Origin: Plicaturopsis crispa FD-325 SS-3
Lineage: Eukaryota > Basidiomycota > Agaricomycetes > Amylocorticiales > Amylocorticiaceae
Assembly: GCA_000827205.1 (NCBI GenBank)
Contig: KN832562.1
Location: 248,001 to 312,000 of the forward strand
DNA length: 64,000 nt
Direction: 5' to 3'
Positions 1 to 10,944 of the stretch are shown here, piece by piece; position 1 is the first letter of the stretch; each line of letters opens with the position of its first letter. The notes beneath the pieces are model-generated. The model worked only from the letters and a program-made list of their open reading frames with translations. It was not told the origin of the DNA and did not search any database. A program made the position numbers and the translations under genes.

Positions 1-1442
1 TCGCGGGCTCGTACCCCATGTCGATAAAGTACTGGCGCGCACGGTCCGCGGGCCCGTAGTACACCATGCGGCCCTCGTAGATCACGCAGACCTTGTTGAA
101 GAGCTCGTAGAGCGACTCTCCGGCCTGGTAGATCGACACGATCGTCGACAGCCGGCCGATGTCCGTCGCAATGCGCAGGGCCTGCACGAACTCGAGCGCC
201 GTGGACGCGTCGAGACCACGAGTGGAGCTGTAACCAGATAAGCATCCATCGCGCGAGCATGCGGGGGGAAGCACTTACTTGTCCCAGGCGCCGAGGCACG
301 AGCGCGTCGCGAGCGCCTCGCTGATACTCACTCGCTTCTTCTCACCTCCGCTGACACCGCGGATCGCGGCGTCGCCGACGGGCGTGTCCTTCGCGTGGCG
401 CAGACCAAACACCGTCGAGAGCGACGTCGTGATGAGGTCCACGTACTGGTCGCGCGTGCGCTCCTCCACGCGCACCTGCGGGGCACGCGTCTTGGCTGCG
501 AACTTAAGCGTCTGCGAGACGGTGAGGGTGGGGAAGTGCACGTCGTCCTCCGGGCAGTACTGCACGTCACCGCGGTAGTGCTTCGCGATGTCGTCAGGGG
601 AGAGCGAGTCGTAGTGCACCTCGCCCGTCACGGAGTGGTACTCCCCGCGCTGGTTGGCCAGCGTCTTGAGGAGCGTGCTGCAGCCGGAGCCGGGGCGGCC
701 CAGAACGACTGCACAGGTGAGATAAGCGAAATTCTTGGGGTATAATACGCAGAAAGGGGCTTACGCAGCATTTCTCCGGGACGGACGACACCCTCGAATC
801 CGTCGAGGATGTCGCGGATAGGGGGGTGGCGCATGGTTTGGATGGACTCGAAAATGCGCAGGGGGTTCAGCATCGACCCGAGCGTGGGCAGGTACGACGC
901 AGAAGCGCCGAGACCAGTCACTTTGAGGTCCTTGAAATACACTCCAAGTTCACGGGACTTGATGTTCGCCTCGTCCCGCCTACCAAACGCTTATCAGTAA
1001 GAAAATCAGGCGGAAATGCAAGTACTACGCACTTTTTGACCATGGAGCGCAATGATTTCTCGAGATCAAAGGCTCCCTCACCGCCAGTGAGCGTCTCGTC
1101 CGAATTAATGGACACCTTCTCGCCCTTGTGCTCCGAGCGCGCCTTTTGCGCAGCGGCATCCTGCTGGCTCATGTGGCTCAGGGTGCGGCGGAGCTGGTTG
1201 ACTCCCGCCGGGTCGAAAAACCCTATGTCGACATGGGACGCCGAGGAGCTGTTGCTGCGTGCGCGAGCGAGGGGGCGTCCGCTATCGGCCGTGCCATGTT
1301 GGAAAGTGACCGGGGGGTGTGTCGGGGTGTGGTGGAGCTGGGGGGTGCGCTCGTGCTCGGCGATCTCGTTGTTCGGTGTGGTGTTTGCGGTCTGCTCCTC
1401 GCGAATGTCGTCGAGCTCGTTCTCGTGCTGGCGATCCGCCAT
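1..1442 (-). CDS. PDR-type ABC transporter, N-terminal part (cut by window edge)
   Basis: Full-size pleiotropic-drug-resistance (ABCG) efflux pump of the plasma membrane; only the cytosolic N-terminus and most of nucleotide-binding domain 1 lie in the window. The start at 1442 opens a serine-rich leader of about 170 residues typical of the family. Further on are a PDR-type Walker A, GRPGSGCST (about 650-720), the ABC signature SGGEKKRVSI (about 320-350), and AWDN followed by STRGLDAS, split by an intron of about 40 nt at 237-275. The Walker A lysine is replaced by Cys and the Walker B acid by Asn; this asymmetric, degenerate NBD1 is normal for fungal PDR pumps and is not damage. Other short introns lie near 710-770 and 980-1030. 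The membrane domains and NBD2 lie beyond base 1. Substrate cannot be told. Confidence 0.93.
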
Positions 1443-2769
1443 GGCGGTCGGTTATTAGGAGAGGGAGTAAGGAATAGAGGAAACCCGGACGACGATGGGG
1501 AAAGCGAAAGGAGGAGGGGGTGGAGATGTTTTATCGGGGCGGGCCAGCCATCATAATATAAGGGTATTTTCAGGTGTTCCGGTGCTACGCGTCAATTAGC
1601 CCTGCACGTTGGTAACGATTCGCGGATTTCTGCATCCGCCATCGTAACCGTTATGACTGTACCGTCGGAACAATTATAAGGGGGTCTCTTTCTGCACAAA
1701 GACACAGCACTCACCTGCGTTCATCCGGACAGACGGATAATTTTCGTGCTCGACGACGACGACGGAATTACGAGGTGGGCTTTGCAGAGCAAAGGGCTTC
1801 GAATTCCGTGAAGTGTAAGGAATAATGTCCGACTAAAATGCTCTAAAATGCCGCTGCAATCGCTTTACATTTGGCTCATCAATCTTATCAATTATGAATC
1901 GCTAAGTATATGTGATCTGCAGAAAAGCATCTACCCGGCGACTAGGTCGCATACCAACTTCAGGTAGTACGAGGAGGAGGAGGAGAAATTTTAATTTTGG
2001 CATCGATATCCCAGACCGTCGGATTTGAAGCACTCTAGGCCGAGGGCCTGCCACACTTTGTAATCAACTTTCTCCTTTATAATGCTTGCTACTCCTACGA
2101 TGAGACGCCGAGCTGATTCACAGCCTCGGCAGCCAACCTCCTTCGTTCTATTGCCAAAAGTTGTTTGCCAGGCCTTCAAGGTGCGGCGACTGCGACGAAA
2201 CGGGGCCATGGCAATTAAAGTTCAGTTAATAAACCGGTGACGCAGCGACGTCGCGTTGTCCGACGGTAGGTAGCTACCAGAGCAAACGCGGAGTGCGGTA
2301 AGTGACTACATTGTGAACAGTAAATAAGATGAGTGTACTTACTGGGCGGAACCAGAGATTCGAAGCATACGCACCTCCTCCTCTCTCCACCGCCACATAA
2401 CGTGGCACTAACTACTGCACGTCAGTTGCGTACAGCTAATCATCCGAATATACATGAGTTGGCATAAATGATTAATGGCATTGTCAATCACTAGCAGCTT
2501 ACGCACTTTTGATTCATTTAGTCGTTGTGGAACAGTTCTCCGAGATGGAGAGCGAGCAACAACGAGCTTTCGCAACGTCAAATCTCTCCCGGCTTGATCT
2601 GTGCTCGAAAGGAGTGCGGAGATCCCAATCAACGCCGCGGACTTTTTCAACCTGGTAGCGTCGCAAGACATTAGACAACTAGACAAGACTCATATTAAAC
2701 GCACGAATCGATTCGCATCCTGTAAGTAAGCAAAGTCCACACCTATACTTTATCACAATCACAGTCTAG
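1443..2769. other. Intergenic, no gene recognised
   Basis: About 1.3 kb between the starts of the ABC transporter and the 3' end of the RabGAP gene. It should hold the pump promoter. Open frames near 1991-2209 and 2408-2686 on the minus strand show no family resemblance and no codon pattern that convinced me. Confidence 0.6.
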
Positions 2770-2771
2770 TG

Positions 2772-4833
2772 TCACCACACCATAAAGCCATCCAGCACCC
2801 TCTCCCCGATCCCAACCAGCGCTCCCCCAACCAGTCTACCCAGCCTCCGCAAATCCTTCCGCCTCACATGCCCGAGCGAATCCGCCCCGCCCCCAGGCGC
2901 CCGCGCACGCATCCCGTACACCGCCATCGCAACCCCGAGCACCAGCACCGCGCCCGCCAACATCGTCCGGCGCTCCACATGGAACCGCCGCGCTTTCCGT
3001 AGTTTGCGCCTCCGACGGTGGTGAGGGCGGCCCTTCTCGTCCGCATCGTCCTCGGGCTCCTCGATGAAGGGGTGCACGATGAGCTCGGGGTGCGTGACCA
3101 TGGCCTCCGCCGCGTCCGCGGGCGGCATCGCGGACGGGTCCTCGGACCACGTGAATATGACGCTGTTGGGGCCCATGATGGTGTCTACGGCGAGCGCGGG
3201 GTGGGTTGGAGGGTGGGCTGCGTATAGCTCGTCTGCGTGCTTGAGCAGGGCGGTTAGGGATATACGTGTGCGCTGGAGGCCGGGAGACGAGGGCGGGGAG
3301 GATGCGGGTGTGGAATCCTTCTCGTCGTATTCGTCTTTTATTGGGTCGACCGGTTTCTCAGAGTCTTCAGGTCCTGCCGGTGCTGTAGATGGGTCGTTAG
3401 CGGAGGCGGTGACATTCTCATGATATTCCTCTGTAATCGGGCCGGATGGTTTCTCGGAGTCGAGAGGTACTACCGGTGGTAAGGACACAACGGGAGACTC
3501 GTCTGGTGTGAGCGAAGGCGCGGGGGCCAAAGTATCATTCGGTGTCGATTCGTCGACCACCGCAGGGAGCGACTCTCCATCGGAGGGTTTAGGGCCGTCC
3601 GAGTGTTCACCTGTTTTCGGGGGTTCCCTATGTTCCTCTATAGTCTGTTCAGGCAAAACGCTTCCATCGACAGGTTCAGGTTTGACCGTAGGAGCATCCA
3701 GATCATCGCCAGACAATTCCGCTTTGGCCGAACTCGGTTCTTCCTCGTCATCAAACAGGTCAGGCAGCCCGCTCAGTAACGAGTGCACCATGCCCTCTTC
3801 GCCCTCTTTTTCCAGTCTCTCGACCTCATCCTTCCTCGACAAAATTACCTGAAGGATATCAGGGTGTGTGATTCAAGAGTCGCGCGAGTGAACGTACTGA
3901 GGCAGCCAAGTAAACGACGATTATAGGCGGACGGCATAGCAAATAGTCAAAAACGTGCCGAATGAGCGCTAGAGTGGGCATATCGTGCGAGAAGAGGGTC
4001 AGCAGATTCGATAGCGCGTAGAAGGGCAGCGGGGAGTTTCTGCATCGCACTTTTCAGTGCTGCCATCGACATGAATATCGAGAATTGGACGCACCGCTCC
4101 AAAAGGGCCGCGTAGCCTGGATCAGCTAGACGAAGCAAATTCTTGAGTATCCTGAGGCGTGTCTTATTAGGCATAGGGTTGTGTATTTCGGGGAGTTGCT
4201 ACGCACCGTAGAAGACCAAGAACAGGTTCGAGGGTAGCCCCCATAGAGTCGCGGACTCTCTGGAGGCTTAGTTGTTCTGCACACAGAAACTGCATATCAG
4301 GGGGCAGCGTAAGGAAGATCACGGTGATAATGTCGTGATATCCCTGGAAATAGCTCAGTTTGCGCCTTGCTCGAAATATCGAGACGAGCAGCTCGTGGAG
4401 TTGTGCTTGTAGGACGTGTCTCTGCTCCTTGCTCTCGTTGTGTTCTGGGATTAGGGTTCAGACATCGAATACCGTTGCGGCAGTGGACGACGGTTCACCT
4501 ACTGGATAGAGCACGAAACTGCGTTCAGTATCGAGGCCTATTTGGCGTTCGTCCTGGTGGATTGACGAAGCATCCGCATTGTCCTGCGCAACCTCAGCCC
4601 GCTCTGGTTGTGATACATCGTCTACTGCTTGCGTCGACTTGACGTGCAGGAGCTCTGGCCTAGACATATAGAATTAGGCGCGCATGAACAAGCCTCCAAC
4701 AGACATATCCTGACCACAATCGAGCTCTGTCGTCGCGAAATCCTCCTGGCTCCAAGCTACGACGTCGGAGCGCTTCCCAGTCGAGCTCTTCGGAGCCTGT
4801 TTTGGAGCCTGGTTCCGTTTCGCGCGAGGACAT
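2772..4833 (-). CDS. Gyp8/TBC1D20-like RabGAP with C-terminal membrane anchor
   Basis: TBC-domain GTPase-activating protein for Rab GTPases of the early secretory pathway, expected at the ER/Golgi membrane. I read five exons. The first (4715-4833) starts MSSRETEP and carries the Gyp8-type entry motif SLEPGGF, then splices (intron 4660-4714) so that the codon for W of WPELLHV is completed. The arginine finger is visible in IGLDTERSF and the glutamine finger in SYFQGYHD, so the domain should be catalytically competent. The TBC core ends with [12 protein letters not shown] and [12 protein letters not shown]. After it comes a long acidic Ser/Pro/Glu-rich region and, near the C-terminus, a hydrophobic segment ([16 protein letters not shown]) that fits the tail anchor of TBC1D20/Gyp8. 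It faces RPB10 across a 178-bp gap. Clear at family level; the exact Rab target is inferred from orthologues. Confidence 0.92.
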
Positions 4834-5011
4834 TTCCGTGAGCTAGCCGTGTACAATGTCTGGACTCCAGGTCCGTTGCAGTGCAAGCATAGGTATGTGG
4901 CGGCGCGCAGTATGAAGTATGCGGTAAACATCGAGGCTCGCGCTCAAGAGGCCGGACTTTCGTCTTCGCTTTCTTCCCACGCCTGCTTTTCCTCTTTCCT
5001 CGACGTCCATC
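4834..5011. promoter_or_regulatory. 178-bp divergent promoter region, RabGAP / RPB10
   Basis: The start codons of the RabGAP gene (minus, 4833) and RPB10 (plus, 5012) are only 178 bp apart, so both 5' UTRs and core promoters must fit here. I saw no clear TATA box. Shared control of the two genes is an inference. Confidence 0.6.
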
Positions 5012-5432
5012 ATGGCAAGCTCGTCGTTATTTTCTGGCCTTTGCCCTTGGAAATAATTGGTTTGAGACCACAGATCATCCCTGTTCGATGCTTCTCGTGT
5101 GGAAAGGTCATCGGTGACAAGTGGAACGCGTATCTGGCATTGCTTTCCAAAGACACGAGCGAAGGGTGAGTGCTCGCTCAACATCTACCCATGTGCGTAC
5201 AAAACGATCTCACCGACCTTGTCGTGCTGTAGAGAAGCTCTGGATGAGCTTCAGCTCAAGCGGTACTGCTGCCGGCGCATGGTGTTGACGCACGTCGACC
5301 TCATCGAAAAATTACTTCATTACAATCGTGTGTCTCTCCTTGCCTTTAGGTCTGCGCTGAATCGCTCACCTAGCCGTTCTGCTAGCTATGGAACGTACGA
5401 AGGATAAAAATGCTTTTGCGAATCCGTCGTAA
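5012..5432 (+). CDS. RPB10: RNA polymerases I, II and III subunit RPABC5 (Rpb10)
   Basis: Small zinc-binding subunit shared by all three nuclear RNA polymerases. The 78-residue product contains the invariant start [12 protein letters not shown], the paired cysteines of YCCRRM and the block [13 protein letters not shown]; length and sequence match the family along the whole chain. Four exons: the first is only the ATG (5012-5014), followed by a 59-nt intron 5015-5073 with a GC donor (gcaagc...cag), then introns 5166-5232 and 5328-5385. Reading through without the first intron soon meets a stop, so that intron is needed to join Met to IIPVRC. The C-terminus [10 protein letters not shown] fits the fungal form once the third intron ends at 5385. 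Confidence 0.96.
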
Positions 5433-5755
5433 ATGTATTGTCATGTACGCTCTATGTATCATCTCCAATAATGTCTAATCTGTCCCGTGGTGGCCGCCAA
5501 TTGCCATGTGTGCCAGGAAAATTCGCGACCCACTTATTCACCAGTCCTGCTTACATATGGTTGTTTCAGTGAGTTGGCCTGCAAAGGCATGGTCGTGACG
5601 ATAGGGGATGGAAGCGGCGGCTCGTACGATGTCCCGCACTGGGAAATTAGCCTCCACCCTGCATACCGTTTGGTTCCGCGCTTCACCCGCTCAGACGACA
5701 TACTTAACCTTGCAGTGCGCATTCCACTCCCCAGTGAAAGCCACTAACAGCGACC
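5433..5755. other. Intergenic, 3' of RPB10
   Basis: About 320 bp between RPB10 and the next plus-strand gene. An open frame over 5487-5747 has no recognisable homology and no clear start context. I take it as untranslated or promoter sequence. Confidence 0.5.
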
Positions 5756-6618
5756 ATGCCTCTCTGCAGCAACCGTCCCCCGCTCACAGTCAGTTTGTTT
5801 CTGGGAATTGAGAAAATCGTGGACACTGACATTCACATTGACTTCTCCAGGGCTCGCCTTCGTTGTGCACTCTTGACTCGGCGCTCGTGCCCTTGCCCTC
5901 GTTTCTCCTGGTCGCCGCCCTCATCGTCCTCGTTGTTACCCACTTCGCATACCCGAAGAAGAGGCAGGAATGCCAGGCTCCTCGAATCCTACGGCTCGTC
6001 TATTTGGCGCTTGTGCTGGCCGCATTCTGCATGAATCTGGTCGAGATCATCCGTCTGTCTCTACAGAGAGAGGGGGTCGGATTAATCCCCATGAACCTCG
6101 TCGGCCTCGCTATCATCCTCGGCAAACTGTACCACGAAAAACACGGAAGAACACGCCCCCTAATCATGGTATGTCCGTCGCCGTCTTATAGATTGAAGGT
6201 GTCTGACGTCGCCTGGCGTGTAGCTTTTTGCAGCATATTTCGGGCTCCTCATAATATTCCAAGCCATCAAAGTCAAACGCCTCCACGAGCTCGTCATCGT
6301 TGGTTTCACATATCTGTCGCGACAGAGAGCGACTTACTACGACACGGCACAGCTCACCGACAACGCCATAACAGTTCGTCGAGATTACCCCTATTCTACT
6401 TTGTCGACTTACTGACGACCGTTACGTAGCTTGGTTTTTATTGCGTGTGCTTCATCATTGAGTTGTCGACTGTTCTCTTCGTGGTTGCCAAAGCTCCAGT
6501 AACTGAATCGGTAGAGAAGATTCACGAGGGATACCCGGAGGTTGACCCTGAGACAAATGAGCTCACGCGCGCCCGCACAAACGAAGTCTCCCCCAATGCT
6601 CTGAGGCTGAGTATATAA
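5756..6618 (+). CDS. Small 5-TM membrane protein resembling a lone ABCC TMD0
   Basis: Family not certain. Four exons (5756-5788, 5851 onward, then two more) joined by phase-0 introns give about 215 residues starting MPLCSNRPP. There are about five hydrophobic segments: LPSFLLVAALIVLVVTHF, LVYLALVLAAFCMNLVEI, GLIPMNLVGLAIILG, LFAAYFGLLIIFQAI and FYCVCFIIELSTVLFVVA. It ends in a charged tail, NEVSPNALRLSI, then stop. The arrangement, a short Cys-containing extracellular N-terminus, five helices and a linker rich in E, P and N, is like the TMD0/L0 region at the front of fungal ABCC transporters, but no ABC core follows. It may be a stand-alone TMD0-like protein, a truncated gene, or an unrelated 5-TM protein. 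The splice frames are clean and there are no internal stops, which favours a working gene. Confidence 0.7.
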
Positions 6619-7072
6619 TCCAGGGCACCGCCGGTATAAACCTTATCCGATTTTGATTTCCACCAGCCATGTTCAGTGGTATATCGTTAATATATAATGT
6701 CGTATTGCAGGTACCACTGTATAACGATCACGATCACATTTTGGCCATGAGAACAGAGACTCGTGAACTTGTCCTGTCCATCAAGGCTTGTGCGACGGCA
6801 CATCTGTTTGCAGACCACTGCGGTCAACGAGGCAAGCTCCCCGACAGTGTGGTCACCGCGCTCGCCGCCATTCAAATTATGACCACTACGGATGTCAATA
6901 TTCCCCTCCTGGTGCTCAATGAAATGGAGTCAGCCGCTATGCTTACACCTCTATGAATAGGAATGCTGACCAGAACGAGTTCTACTGGCCTTTTTCGCAG
7001 GATACCCCGACGTTCGTTGCTTTCGTTCGCACCCCACACTCCTTTTGTCTCGCTATCCTCTTCACCCCCGCG
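6619..7072. other. Intergenic between two membrane-protein genes
   Basis: About 450 bp. An open stretch 6669-6956 starts with ATG and is fairly hydrophobic near its end, but it shows no family and no splice connection to the next gene. I leave it unannotated. Confidence 0.5.
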
Positions 7073-7908
7073 ATGCCTGCTACCGCTATCGATAGACTGA
7101 AGGACTCCCTGTTCGGACATGGGGGCATGTCACTCACAGTCGGCCCAGACGTCAATGGACAGATGGTCTCCGTCGAAGTAGCACCTGTCAACACCTTCAG
7201 TAGTGAGTTTCGTGAACGCAGTCGTCATATCGCTCGACACTTACCAAAACATTTGCACTCCCAGTTCTCGTTGTCGCCATCGCTGTCGTCCTGTTCCTCG
7301 TCTTCATGTACTTCTATCTCTCCCCTCTGTTCCGAGCGTATGTCGAGGCGAAGAAGCGGAAACTCGAAGAGGACAACGAAAGCTCCGAAACTGGGTCCAA
7401 CGCGGGCAACCCGTACAGGACGGTACGCGACGACCGACCTGGCGTCGCGGAAGACACCGAAAAACGCGCGCTCGCATCCTGGATTGTCCATCAGTCGCAT
7501 GACAAATTCGCAGCAGACCGCAAAGCCAGCTTCGCCCCGCGCCCCCTGCTCCTTCAACGTCCCTCCGGTTCCGGGTTCTCGCAAACCCTCACATCCCCAC
7601 CCCCGGTCTACACCACGCCACCCAGCACACCCTCTGGAAACCATCAGTTCCGTATGGCACTCCCAGACATCACAGTCTCATTCGCCTTCGGTCCTCCCGA
7701 CGCCACCTCCGCGGCCTTTAGGCCGCTGACGCCCCCCACGCCCGCCATGCTCGCATCCAACATGCCCGCGATGACCTACCCGAGAAGCCCGACGTCGTTC
7801 GACACAATGCGTCCGTTTCGACAAGGCTCAGCGATAGGAGATTGGGCAGAGAATGACCTGGAGGCGCAACGGACAGACAATCATCCTATATCTGAACACC
7901 GGTTCTAG
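7073..7908 (+). CDS. Single-pass membrane protein with proline-rich tail, unknown function
   Basis: Not recognised. Two exons (7073-7202, 7265-7908) encode 257 residues. The first gives a short polar N-terminus starting MPATAIDRLKDS. The second opens with one strong transmembrane helix (LVVAIAVVLFLVFMYFYL), followed by a basic/acidic juxtamembrane stretch and a long low-complexity tail rich in Pro, Ser and Thr (TSPPPVYTTPPSTPSG, PLTPPTPAML). No signal peptide is evident, so the tail is probably cytosolic. It sits just downstream of the TMD0-like gene on the same strand. Splice frame, codon use and clean stop support a real gene. Confidence 0.72.
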
Positions 7909-8433
7909 CTGTAGCGGTGGATCATGGCGTATGAAGGGGGAGCGCGCCGGGAGGAGCACTCACAAGTTTACGAGCTATCGTAACCACATTCTTTTAGTCG
8001 AACCGAGTTGTAATGCTTTTTTGCCTTCATGTCATTGTCTCGCTATCTATGAGGGTTTTTTGAAAGTAATTCGCGTGTCTAAATTTTGTCCAGGGTCCGT
8101 TACAGAATGGAGGTACGACTGTTGGTGACAGGTGTCTGTCTATAGGAGAGACTAAGGGTCCGTTACCTTCCGAATCGAGAAGGTCTTTGGGAACAGATTG
8201 TCCAGGAACGACTCGGACTCCTTCGAGCTTCAGCCTCGGCTTCTTTGTCAACCCTTGCTCTCCTCTAGCTCTAAGTACATATCTGTACGTGCGAAGTGGC
8301 TGCCTAAACCTTAGCATACTGACGAACTGTACAGCGTGAAGGTCAGCATTTTGCTAAGCTTTGCCTTATATTGCCGTGTTAACTTCGACACACATATGCA
8401 ACTGCTATCTTGTAACACCAACCTCTGTCTAGC
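7909..8433. other. Intergenic upstream of amidase
   Basis: About 525 bp, taken as the 3' end of the preceding gene plus the amidase promoter. No coding signal recognised on either strand. Confidence 0.55.
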
Positions 8434-10705
8434 ATGTCGGCATCCTTATGGGAAACAGCATGTGCTACGCGAAGAAGGAAGCAACTTGAATCTATCCCTT
8501 CGGAATGGATCGTTCAAACGCCGGAAGATCCTCTCAGCGGGAATGTCATGGATGTACCCATTTCAAGCGGCCTATTGTCCCCTCGAGAGATCGAGATCAC
8601 CGAGACTACAGATGTTGGAATCCTTCTGGAAAAACTAGCGTCTGCCGAGTGGTCGTCTGTAGAGGTCACGACCGCCTTCTACAAACGCGCTATCATAGCA
8701 CACCAACTCGTTCGTGCCAATGTCATATATTGTCTTCCAATCTGACACTTTTGATAACAGACGAACTGTCTCACTGAGATATTTGTTGAGCGCGCTCTGA
8801 AGCGTGCTCGAGAAATGGATGATCATCTCAAGACTACCGGATCAGTTGTAGGACCCCTACATGGGCTCCCCGTATCGTTGAAGGATCAATTTACTATGAA
8901 GGGCCTTGAAACGATAATGGGTAGGCGCTTCCTTGAAATAGGCACTACATAAATCTGACAAGCCTCCGCAGGGTACGCGGCATGGATCGGCAACTATGCC
9001 GAGTCGGACTGTGTTCTGGTTGAGACCTTATACGAGCTAGGAGCGGTGCCGTTTGTCCGCACGAACGTCCCACAGACTTTGATGGTGTGTGCTATACTCC
9101 ATGCACCGACATTTTTTCCACCGCTCACCAAATTCTACTTCTACCAGTGGGGTGAAACGCATAACAACGTATTCGGGAGGACTACCAACCCTTATAACCG
9201 ATATCTTACGCCAGGGGGGTCATCTGGTGGCGAGGGTGCACTAGTGGCTATGAAAGGATCACCGCTGGGCGTTGGTACAGATATCGGCGGGCGAGTGATT
9301 TGCTCATCATCCTCTGCGCGCAGCTCACTCATTCGTTCCACTATCGCACAGGTCTCTTCGCATTCCTAGTGCATTCTGCGGATTGTACACCCTCCGCCCC
9401 TCTTACGGGCGCTTCCCATACTCAGGCGCCGCCAATGCTCTGGAAGGGCAAGAATCCATTAGTTCCGTCCTCGGCCCCATGACGAATTCACTTTCCGGCT
9501 TGAAAGTCTTCACCAAGGCAATTTTCGACACCAAACCATGGCTCAAAGATCCCTTGGTGATCAACAAGGAGTGGTCCCAGAAAGAGTACGAGCTTATCAA
9601 CCACGGAGGGGGTAAACAGCTTTGCTTTGCCATAATGTAAGTAACAGCCTACGACCTTCGAGTGCGTTCGCTGACTCATAGAGGCTGTAGGTGGGATAAT
9701 GGTGTCATCGTTCCTCATCCGCCCTTACGACGTGCAATGGAAATGACCAAGAAAGCACTTGAAAGGGCAGGCCACAAAGGTCTCGTGTGTCAATATCCAA
9801 TTATCGTTTATTTAACTCACCGGAAACTCCAGTGATCGATTGGGAATGCCACAGGCACCTGGAGATATACAAGAACGCCGTACGGATATTCTTTAGTCGT
9901 TTATTCCGCCCAGCTCAGTAGTCCTGGCTTGTAGGAAACCATATTTGTTGCGGACGGTGGCCACGACTACGGACTGGAGTGTAGAAAGTCAGGCGAGCCG
10001 CTGATAGAGACGATGCTGCCAGAGGTCAATGCACACCCAACGGCACTTGATAAGCCACTTGTCAAGCACCTCACCGGTGAACCGTACGCTCGTAGTGCCT
10101 GGGAGGTGTGTCCGTCAACAACTCATCCGGCGTGTATCCACTGACGAAACATTTACAGCTCTGGCAGCTGCAGAAGGAGAAACGGGAGCTTCGCAAGTCG
10201 CATCTGGACCATTGGCAAGCTACAGTAAGCCGCACGGGCACCGGCCGCCCTGTGGACGCCATCATATCCCCTGCTGTCCCGTACACTGCTGTACCACATG
10301 GATTGAACACGTTAGAAGTCCCCACGCATGCCCAAACCCGAACTCGCTGACACTGTCTAATTCTCATCTAGTGACGCATTCTACACGACCTTATGCAATG
10401 CCATGGACTACACGACCTCTGTATTCCCCGTCACCTTCGTCGATCCAAAGCTGGACCAGCCGCATCCACCCCATGATTTCCATAATCACGAAGACGAGGC
10501 GATCTATAAACTGTGTATGCCCGAAAGTCTTCATTGTCGTCTGTGTCTCAATGAGTTGACCATCCCCACAGATGCTCCAGAGCTATTCCCCGGCATTCCC
10601 GTCGGTCTCCAGCTTATAGGGAAATCACAAGAGGAAGAAGCTGTCATTGCCATGACGGAGGTCGTTGATGCAGCGTTAAGCAAACTGAAGGCGGAACTTG
10701 TCTAA
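8434..10705 (+). CDS. Amidase-signature-family hydrolase (acetamidase / fatty-acid-amide-hydrolase type)
   Basis: Hydrolyses an amide bond with a Ser-cisSer-Lys triad; the substrate cannot be told from sequence. The start at 8434 gives MSASLWETACATRRRKQL and the family's N-terminal helix region (EWSSVEVTTAFYKRA). The triad is visible: Lys in LPVSLKDQFTM, cis-Ser in the glycine-rich GGSSGGEGAL, and the nucleophile Ser just after VGTDIGG in SLRIPSAFCG. The last junction depends on an intron at about 9292-9350 with a GC donor (gcgagt...acag); a GT donor there would lead to an early stop. Further short introns interrupt the rest. The C-terminus contains the usual PGIPVGLQLIG. No signal peptide, so probably cytosolic or peripheral. 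Fungal genomes carry several such paralogues, so I give no symbol. Confidence 0.93.
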
Positions 10706-10944
10706 ATGAAACTGATGTACAAAGAATAATATCCGATGTATGGTGTGTTCTCGACAATGTATCATGCTCCTAACCAAACGAAATACCACGCTCCTCATGG
10801 CGGACTGCGATCCACGAGCGGCGTCGCGCGATCGCTCGTGTGGTTTCGTACTCTTTCATTGAACGCACATTACTCGACTTTGCAGAGATCGTGTTGACGA
10901 CACGGTTGGGTGGGGGCTGAAGAGACACGGGGGTAGAATCCTGA

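Noticed and set aside
1-1442. Treating the missing Walker A lysine as a sign of a dead ABC gene
   Set aside because: Cys in place of Lys in the first nucleotide-binding domain is the normal state of fungal PDR transporters.
5487-5747. 86-codon plus-strand open frame after RPB10
   Set aside because: No homology, no splice partner and poor start context.
6669-6956. 95-codon plus-strand open frame between two membrane-protein genes
   Set aside because: Starts with ATG but has no family and does not connect in frame to either neighbour.
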